Positions 55,984-64,000 of a stretch of DNA of 64,000 nucleotides are shown here, one piece after another. Made by a program: the position numbers and the translations under genes. The notes beneath the pieces were generated by a model. It saw only the letters and a program-made list of their open reading frames with translations. It made no database searches and had not been told where the DNA came from. The stretch is from Tipula vernalis (taxonomy: Eukaryota > Arthropoda > Insecta > Diptera > Tipulidae): positions 339,175,106 through 339,239,105 of the forward strand of contig OY282558.1 of NCBI GenBank assembly GCA_958295665.1, in the 5' to 3' direction. Position 1 is the first letter of the stretch, and the number at the start of each line of letters is the position of its first letter.

Positions 55984-57389
55984 ACCAGCGAAAAACTATG
56001 GGTATATGTAAAATTAAGTTCCGTTTTTCTAATAGATGGCGTAATTGTTCTTATATGTATTGTGTGTATCTGGTAATACATGTTTTTGAAAAGTCTTTTC
56101 ATAACCGTGAAAATTTGGTATATGACATTTGATTAGAATATAAACAACGGAGTTTTTTATTCGATTTAAATTGGAGAGTTTTGTGCCAAATAATCGTTAT
56201 TCACGGGAAGTTTTGTTGTATTTTGTTGCTGTGATGAACCAGCTTCACCAGGCTTTACCCAAGCTTTTTTACGTTTAGGTTTCTCGTAGTAAATCCATTT
56301 TTTTCTCCAGTCACAAGTCGATGCAGAAAACCCTTTCTTTGTTGTCTTTGAAGAAGCATTTTAGAAGTGATTTTTCGACATTCCATTTGCCTTTTTGTTA
56401 ATTCTGTGGTATCTAATTACCAAATTTTTGAACTATCTCCATTCCATCTGTTTTTGTTGCGTTTGTGTGTTGTGTTCATCCTATAATGCTTGCAATTTTT
56501 CATCTTCAAATTTTTTCGGTCTACCTTCACGTTGTGCATCTTCAACATCGAAAAAACCTTTTGCAAATTGCCTAAACCACCTTCTACACATAATAACAGA
56601 AAAAGCACGTTCACCGTAGGCTTCTATAAGTAAACGATAACTGTCAGCAGCGCTTTTCTTTATAGTAAAAAAATACAACAAAATTTCCCGCAAATGACGA
56701 TCATTTGGCACAAAACTCTCCATTTTAAATCGAATAAAAAACTGTGTTGTTTATATTTTAATTTTGAAGATCATGAAGAGACTTTTCAAAAACATGTATT
56801 ACCAGATTCACATACATATAAGAACAATTACGCAATATATTAGAAAAACGGAACTTACTTCTACATAAACCCAATAAAACTTAAAAATTTTAACGACACT
56901 AATTTTTCTTAATTTTGTTTGGCATTCCAAACCAGCGAAAAATTATAAACTTAAGAATTTTAGCGTAACCATTGTTTTCGACATTTGATTTCCAACCAAA
57001 TTTTATTACGTTTACGTTATTTAACGTTTTATTGTATCACAAAAACAAAATGAATTTACAAACTGTTTTTGTGCAACCAAAATTGGGCTATGTAATTCAT
57101 AAACATAAAACCATTTTCATATTATTACCATTTGGATAAAAAATCACCAGAAAAATGTTTCCAAATTAACAAATAAATTAATGTCACAGTAAAACCTAAA
57201 AAATTGAATAAAAAATCATCGTCGAAAGTTTATTTGGATTTAACATTATATTTCTTAAGTTTAGACGCAAAATCGCACATTCTTAGTTTTTCTTAAGTGG
57301 CAGATCTAATTTAACGAAGCTTTGTTAAATTTCTTGAGTGACGAGATTGTTAATTCTTAATTTTTAAGTATATAGTTTTTCGCTGGTCG
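55984..57389. mobile_element. MITE-like element with CCAGCGAAAAACTA ends, interrupted by a mariner
   Basis: Left end CCAGCGAAAAACTA (55985) matches the inverted right end at about 57371-57387. Beyond the inserted mariner the left arm resumes AAACTTAAAAATTTT (56877), matching the right arm ACTTAAAAATTAAG. An internal direct copy of the same end (CCAGCGAAAAATTATAAACT) lies at 56932. No coding capacity. Exact termini uncertain. Confidence 0.65.
55999..56874 (-). mobile_element. Self-complementary mariner derivative (876 bp)
   Basis: Flanked by TA (55997-55998, 56875-56876). The right end carries a mauritiana-type transposase start on the minus strand (MESFVPNDRHLREILLYFFT, then CRRWFRQFAKGFFDVEDAQR to about 56481), followed by pieces of the part around the first catalytic Asp (about 56400-56260; KPKRKKAWVKPGEAGSSQQQ). 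Instead of the transposase 3' half, the left end is an inverted copy of the element's 5' end, again encoding ESFVPNNRYSREVLLYF on the plus strand. The arms of about 200 bp are strongly similar. Confidence 0.8.
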
Positions 57390-60118
57390 CCACTTTGAGC
57401 TAATTCTTTATAATTCGTGTTGTTTGAAACCACTTCTATTCTACTAAAGAGAACACGGATTTTGACCATAAAAGATATTTGAGAATTTTGATTTCCATGT
57501 GTATGGAAATATTATATAGTATATTTTATTGTTGTTTGGTTTTATTTTAATACATTTGTAAATTTAGTACAATAGTTGATGAAAATAATGTCTCAAGTCT
57601 CTGATTTGCACAGTTCCTCTCTCACAATTTTTGTAATTTTGGTTTATCTGTCGATCGATTTCTCTATCGCTATCATCACTATTCTAGTGATTATCTTTCC
57701 GATTTTGTAGGGAGTTAAAAACCAAGAAGTTCTTTCTGATACAATACGTGCTTTTCAAAGCCAATTAATGTAATATGTAATTTCTTAGAGCTTGATTTTC
57801 TTTCAGCCTTAAAACAACTAGCTAATGCTTAATAATTATTGATAATTTTTTACGAGTCCAACCACGTTGAATTATCTGCGTCGATTTTATAAAGTAAAAA
57901 AGTATCGATTATTAATTAGAGCATGTAAAGAATTTAGTGAGAGAATATAATTCTGAAGAATTATTTTTGATTAATCCTTTACCATTTGCATGAAACTTTA
58001 TTCAAAAAAGTTTAAAATTAAAAAATACTGTCCCTGTAATAAACGCGTAACCATACATTTCGATTGTATAAAAATGTATAAGAATTGAAATATTAAAATT
58101 AAATTGTAAATAGACAGCATTTTGTGTATTCCATTTATCATAAAGGGCTTATTTGACCTTAGTACCTTAAAATAAAATTCCGCAATTATAACCAAATGTT
58201 GCTCCTCTTCCCAAAAAAAAAAACTTTTCCTTAAGTAAATTCAAAATTAAATTCCCAAATGGTCCCTTTTGTAATTGAAGTTTAATCTGGATTAAATTAT
58301 TTAATAATGAAAATAAATCAATTATTTTAACCCTCATATAGAAATAAGTGTAATTAAAATTATTTAATCTTCCATCTTACATATTAATCGCCGATAATTA
58401 CATATTTTAACTAAGTTAAAGTTTTCGTTAAAAAAATAGAAAATACATTTAAGAAAACGACAAAGTGACGACATGTAACTTGTTTGTTATTTTATATGTA
58501 TGTCAAAATCGACAAAAATGCAACTAACTAATTTCTAACAAAAAAAAAAAAAAAACAGAAATATCTCCAAATTTATTGTACAAGTAATACCGCCTAAGAC
58601 AGAATGTGTTCAAGTACCGTAATGAATATTTTCTCGTGTTAAAATTTTCGCCTCTATTACAGTTTACATCTACAACTATAACTACAATAATTTAAAAGCA
58701 AACATAATTTTGGCTGTTAAACTTTATAATCGAACAAAAACACAAAAATAGGAATAGAGGGGAATATTTTATGATGAGAAAATATTTGTCTAAGGAATGA
58801 ATTAATGCCATCGATATTAGTTTGCAGTTATGAATAAAAACATTTGGGTTCCAAAGAAAATTATGTTAGTTGATAGTTTTATTTATAATTTTATCAAACA
58901 AAGACCATCAAGATCATCTATTTTTATTACAAGTTTATAATTTCTTCGGTTCGATGATAGAAGGTCAGATAAAGTACATTTATTTTTTTATGGGCTAAAT
59001 ATAAAATATAGATCATTTCAGTTGAATGTACGTGTAATATAAGTGAAATTATCAAAGGCAAGGGAAAGTGAATAAGGCAACAACCTTATAAGTACTTAAA
59101 TGTGTGAAGTTAGCCCGCCATAGAAAATTTATTAAATTTAGTTTTTATCAAATATACCAAACCGTTTAAGAAAATGGACCACTTTGACAATTTTTAATAT
59201 GAATCTTTAAAAGAAATATTCTTTCTTTCTTTAGCAAATTCCGAAATTTAAATCTACCTCTAGATCTTACGAGTAATTTATTTAGTAGCTGCGTTTTTTT
59301 TATTCGTCCCTGATAGCTGCTATATAAAAAGCCGTCATATAAAAAGTGGCTCCCGACCATCAAGTTTTCGCTAAGCAATTGAAATAAAAATGATAGTTAA
59401 TGATGATAAATACATTTAGTTTACCAATAAAAAGCTCGTCAAATTTAAGTTTAGGTGTAAGAAAAATGACGGCTAGTATTTCCTTTCTTTCTTCTTTTAT
59501 AATGTTGCGATTTGTTTTATAATTCAAATCAATGCTATCGAAAATACTACTTTAGGAGTATTTTACTACTTTCAGTTCACTCATACTATACTTACTGTAC
59601 TACCCATTTTTTAAAGTATAAGACCCTGAAAACTATCTGCAATGATTTTATTTTATTTGCACTCCCTCCCTTTTGCCTCAAAATATTCCCGTGAAAAAGT
59701 GAAAAATACTCTTTTAGAAACCACAGCACTGATTCAAATTCAATGCAAGATTGAGGTGATAAAGGTCTATTTATGTTATAGTTTCCGTTCATATACAATA
59801 AGTGTGATACCAACATGTATATAAAAACCAAAATGTATAAAAACATATTTGCGTTTTATGATTTCAGGTAGCTTTAAATTCTACGCGAAACTAAATAATT
59901 TTGTTTTTCTGATAAACATTTCAAATTTTTTTTTTACGTTGTATCTTTTGGAAGCAAAAGGTCAAAAAATGAGTTGACACAACTAGTTATTGCTTTTCTT
60001 TTACAATTGTCTGCAAATTGTAATTAAAAACGAGTATCAAAATACCTATGTCCATGTTTTACACCTTTTTAAAACTACCTTTACTAGCAAAAATGTCTAT
60101 TACTCTTTAGATATGATT
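57390..60118. other. AT-rich sequence, nothing recognised apart from a MITE arm
   Basis: Non-coding; a poly(A) run at 58541-58556 may be an old retroelement tail. The segment 59478-59545 is annotated separately. Confidence 0.5.
59478..59545 (+). repeat. Single arm related to the MITE at 63169-63509
   Basis: TATTTCCTTTCTTTCTTCTT and the following 45 bases resemble both arms of that MITE (63213-63285 and, inverted, 63400-63470). No partner arm seen nearby. Confidence 0.5.
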
Positions 60119-60130
60119 ATTAGAAGCCCG
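60119..60130. repeat. Target-site duplication, 5' copy
   Basis: ATTAGAAGCCCG, identical to 62903-62914 after the poly(A) tail of the jockey element. Confidence 0.9.
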
Positions 60131-62902
60131 TTCCAGAGCTAGAAATTTTTCTAAATTTAGAAAAAATAGATATCTGCCTTATATCGGAGAGCCATTTGAC
60201 AAAAACATCATTTATTAAAATACGTGATTATGAATGTTACCATGCTGTTCACCCAGGAGGAAAACCCAGAGGAGGATCAACAGTAATAGTGAAAAAGAAT
60301 CTCAAACACTATGAAGAACCTAGTATAGAAGAGGAAAGTATGCAAGTTAAAACCATAAAAGTTGAAACTAACAATAATAATGAATACAGTATTTTCTCTA
60401 TCTACTGCCCTCCACGCTATAATCTAAACAAAGAAAATTATAATAGACTCTTTAGATCACTAGGATCCAATTTTATTATTGGTGGTGACTTTAATGCAAA
60501 AAACACCTATTGGGGATCAAGACTTACAACCCATAAAGGAAAAGAGCTATTTGAAGCCGGACGAATAAATAACTGTGAGTTCCACTCTGGAGGTAAACCA
60601 ACATACTGGCCTGCTGATATAAATAAAATACCAGATCTCATTGGTTTTTATGTAACGAAAGGGATCTTCGAGGATTACATGTGCATCGAAAACAGCGAAG
60701 GGATATATTCCGATCATACACCTGTTATCATGACACTCAGCACAATGATAATTAATAAGGATAACCTGCCTAAATTAACAAATAATAGAACTAACTGGGA
60801 CCTATTCCAAGAACTAATTGAAATGCAAATAAATCTACGAGTGCCGATTAAAACACCGGTACAGTTGGAAGACGAACTAGAGGTATTTAACAGTACTATT
60901 CAACAAGCAGCATGGGAAAGTTCTCCTGCTAGTCACACCGAATCCCGTAGGAATCAAAATTATCCTATTGAGGTCAGGGAGTTAGTTAGAGAGAAACGGA
61001 AGGCAAGAAAAACCTGGCAAAGGACACGCGCCCCGGAAAACAAAAAAATCCTCAATTTTCTATGCAATAAACTAAAACAACTTATAAAAGAAATTAAGAA
61101 TGAAACTATTAACAAGTACTTAAATGGTCTCACCAAACATAAAGATACTGATTACTCTCTTTGGAAAGCAACAAAGGGATTAAAAAGAACCAAAACGCAT
61201 GTGCCGCCTATTAAAAATGGGGAAGGAACCTGGGCCAAAAGCGACAAGCAAAAAGCTATTTTATTTGCAGCTCACTTGGAAGACACCTTTCAACCGTTAC
61301 CTAGGCAAACAGCAGATGAAAACATAATAACAATTAGCAAAATTGATGAATATAATATTCGATGTGTAACATTACAGGAATTAAAAAATGAGATCAAGTG
61401 TAATTTGAACGCAAAAAAAGCTCCAGGATATGATTTAATTACTGGACAAGTCGTAAAAGCCATTCCTGAGAAGGGACTACGAAAATTGGTTCAAATTATC
61501 AATGCTGTCTTCAGACTAAAATATGTCCCACGGCAATGGAAGGTTGCTGAAGTAATTATGATCCCCAAACCAGGCAAACCAGCGAACGATAAAAAGTCGT
61601 ACAGACCGATTTCACTACTTCCTGAAATTTCAAAATTATTTGAAAAATTACTGCTCAAGAGACTCAAGCCAATAATAGAAGAGAGAAATTTGATTCCACC
61701 ACACCAATTTGGATTTAGAGAAAATCACTCTATGATAGAACAAGTTCACAGAATAACGGATATAATCGAAGACTCACTTGAGAATAAGAAGATATGCTCC
61801 AGCATCTTCTTAGATGTAGCACAAGCTTTCGACAAAGTTTGGCACCAAGGACTTGAATTTAAATTGCATCGACATCTACCAAAGCAATTCTATCAAATTC
61901 TTAAATCTTATATCGCAGACCGACATTTCCGTGTAAAATATAACCGAGAGTACTCTGAACTAAAGAGAATATCAGCAGGCATACCACAGGGTAGCGTACT
62001 GGGTCCTATATTGTACATCCTGTACACCAGAGATATGCCAAACACAGAAGGTGCCACCATAGCAACATTTGCAGACGATACTGCTATTCTGGCGACTGGA
62101 AAGTGTATATCAGAAGCAACGACCAAACTTCAAAAAGCAACCGACACAGTGAGTAGCTGGACAAAGAAATGGCGCATTAGCCTAAACGAAGCAAAATCGT
62201 TTCACGTAAACTTGACAAACCAGAAAGTTAACTGGATTCCAGTGAAACTTAATTCAAGGCCGGTTCCAAATGCAAATACAGCCAAATACCTCAGCATGAC
62301 TCTCGATTGCAAGCTTAGATGGAAAGAGCATGTTAAAAAGAAAAAAGAAGAATTGAACATTAAATATAGGAAAATGTATTGGCTAATAGGTAGAAACTCT
62401 GAGCTTACAATACATAACAAATTGCTATTATATCAGCAAATACTTAAACCAGTATGGATCTACGGTATTCAACTTTAGGGTTATACCAAGAAGACAAATG
62501 TACAAATGATTCAATGTTTTCAAAACAAAGTGCTGCGTGGCATTGTAAACGCACCATGGTACATTAGAAATGATAACCTCTATAGGGACTTAAACATGGA
62601 ATATGTAAGTGAAGAAATACAAAATCATGCGAAGAAACACATTCAGCGGATATCTCGGCACCAAAATGCAGAAATACAAAGTTTGTTGGATACCACCAAT
62701 GCAGTAAGAAGACTTCAAAGGCAGAAACCTTTGGAATTGGGCAGTTGTATTTAATTAGGATAGAGAAAAATAATTATTATGTAAAATCAAACGGGAGTAA
62801 CCATTGGGCTACTGCCCGTCAAATGTGAATCTTCATTTAAGAAAGATAAATTACTAAATGATTTGTAAATCAGTTGTAATATTAAATAAAGGAAAAAAAA
62901 AA
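60131..62902 (+). mobile_element. 5'-truncated jockey-clade retrotransposon (2,772 bp)
   Basis: Flanked by a perfect 12-bp target duplication. Begins inside the endonuclease, contains the rest of ORF2, a 3' UTR and an A-rich tail at about 62893-62902. 5' truncation, poly(A) and target duplication are the hallmarks of target-primed reverse transcription. The perfect duplication and single coding lesion point to a young insertion. Confidence 0.93.
60133..62754 (+). pseudogene. jockey ORF2 endonuclease-reverse transcriptase, truncated, one nonsense codon
   Basis: 874 codons from the truncation point to the TAA at 62752-62754, interrupted once by TAG at 62476-62478 with the same frame continuing. 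Endonuclease motifs: ICLISESHL at the start, FIIGGDFNAKNTYWGS, YSDHTPVIMTL. Reverse transcriptase: KKAPGYDLITGQVVKA, SYRPISLLPEISKLFEKLL, HQFGFRENHSM, SIFLDVAQAFDKVWHQGL, GIPQGSVLGPILY and the catalytic FADDTAILATG near 62070. After the RT the typical jockey tail follows (PVWIYGIQL, then QMIQCFQNKVLRGIVNAPWY). No RNase H. The missing N-terminus removes part of the endonuclease active site, so this copy cannot retrotranspose by itself. Confidence 0.93.
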
Positions 62903-62914
62903 ATTAGAAGCCCG
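62903..62914. repeat. Target-site duplication, 3' copy
   Basis: ATTAGAAGCCCG directly after the A-rich tail; see 60119-60130. Confidence 0.9.
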
Positions 62915-63168
62915 CTTTTCCCGTAGAAAGAAGCTGCAAAAGTTATCTTTTCCATTACTATTTACTATATTCCAATGGAAATCGTATCTTTTCCACTCGC
63001 AAAATAAGTGCCGCGAAAAATTTACGTTGCAGTGATGATACACATATTTCGGACATTCCCTATAATAGCGAGCAAAAAAGAGCGAAATTGACAAATCCCG
63101 AAAAGTGAAAACATTTTATGAAAATCATTTTAGTTGTTTCTCAGCTATAAGCTAGATAACACAAGTTA

Positions 63169-63509
63169 CTTATGCCCGGTTTCACAAAAAAAGAGGCAAC
63201 CTCCAGTTAAACAATATTTCATCTCTTTCTTCTTTTATGAAATTGCCATTTATTTCATGATACAAATCCAACGCATACTAATTTTATTTCTTGTTTACAT
63301 GAACACTTTAACTGGAAGCCTAAATATTTAACTGCCCAATTTCATCCAGCTAAATATTTAGCTGAACGATAAATATTTCTTTGTAAAAAAAAAAAATAAT
63401 CAACTAGCATTGAATTTGTATTATGAAACAAAACGCAATTTCATAAAAGAAGAAAGGGAGGAAATATTATTTAACTAGAGATTAGATATTTTGTAAAACC
63501 GAGTATAAG
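63169..63509. repeat. MITE (341 bp) with long inverted arms
   Basis: Left CTTATGCCCGGTTTCACAAA pairs with inverted right CTTATACTCGGTTTTACAAA. The arms stay similar for over 100 bp through the CTTTCTTCTTTTATGAAATT segment. The centre has the palindrome AGCTAAATATTTAGCT. Non-coding. Confidence 0.75.
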
Positions 63510-64000
63510 GAGTGTAAAAAATAGTGACATTTCTTTATTAAAGTAAGTACTTTAAAAAAATCACTATTTTACTCCAGGCTAACGGCTCAAAAGTTTCCCG
63601 AAGCATCCAAATTGTCGACGCAACGGCACATTTGTGTGTAAACAATCTTTAAAAGCTTCTAAGGATCGAAGAGGAAAAATGAGTCCCAAAATGAACTAAT
63701 CAGCGAAAGGGCCGAGAGGCTTTTCGGGCCAAGTAGTACATACGCAAAAGTTTAGACATTTATAAATATTTTATGATTAACGAATAAAAGAGTTAAAGCA
63801 CCGATAGAGAACCGAGTTTTGGTTAAAAATGGCAATTACAAAGTCTTAGATATCCAATATGACAGATATCCTAGAGAAGGCTACAATCTAACCAAAAAAA
63901 AAACTTGCAGATGTCAACAACCTCTTAAAGCTTTGCGGATAACCCTGGCGGAGGCCAGGGGAAGAGGAGACTTTTGAATATAATTGAACAATTTTGGTAA
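63510..64000 (+). other. Possible 3' end of an LTR retrotransposon
   Basis: Near 63780-63880 the reading RVLVKNGNYKVLDIQYD looks like an integrase C-terminal segment. It is followed at 63954-63970 by the purine-rich GCCAGGGGAAGAGGAGAC, which could be a polypurine tract. An LTR beyond it cannot be tested because the window ends. Confidence 0.3.

Overview
The window is eukaryotic, AT-rich and almost certainly insect; a fly (Diptera) fits best, but the species cannot be read from the sequence. It holds one host gene, a multi-exon ADAM-family membrane metalloprotease on the minus strand, and a dense collection of transposable elements in and around it. No CRISPR arrays or bacterial-type operons were seen, and no intact tRNA or rRNA gene was recognised.

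The host gene runs right to left. Two prodomain exons (53533-53675, 53059-53164) are followed by an intron of about 43.2 kb. Four 3' exons then lie close together: 9672-9851, 8241-9600, about 7920-8175 and 5086-7528. The exons join with consistent phases into about 1,495 residues: prodomain with a cysteine-switch candidate, R-Y-K-R furin-type site, zinc metalloprotease with [12 protein letters not shown], disintegrin, cysteine-rich and EGF-like segments, one membrane helix, and a low-complexity cytoplasmic tail of about 800 residues. The signal peptide and first prodomain exon(s) were not found.

Downstream of the gene (1-5000) lie a broken non-LTR retrotransposon with RNase H, a collapsed Gypsy relic and two short MITEs. 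The giant intron is a transposon graveyard. From the gene's 3' side it contains: a nearly complete Gypsy element of CsRn1 type with a CHCC Gag knuckle, a canonical -1 slippery site and a 3' LTR but no visible 5' LTR; a non-LTR element with an open 877-codon ORF2; a Tc1 relic with a piggyBac inserted in it; a pogo-like relic; Gypsy, BEL/Pao, mariner and Harbinger remnants; several hairpin MITEs; and two foldback-like elements whose inverted arms are built of short repeats.

Upstream of the last visible exon (53676-64000) are a mariner relic, a self-complementary mariner nested in a MITE-like element, a 5'-truncated jockey element with a clear 12-bp target-site duplication and only one nonsense codon, and another MITE.

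The observations most worth a second look are: a 100-bp duplicated repeat whose second copy contains every invariant core base of a hammerhead ribozyme (46788-46854); the two foldback-like elements; a 99%-identical inverted duplication with permuted flanks (49550-50242); the palindromic mariner that allows its empty target site to be read; and the furin site of the host protein being split across the 43-kb intron. I found no clear evidence of a wholly new multigene system.
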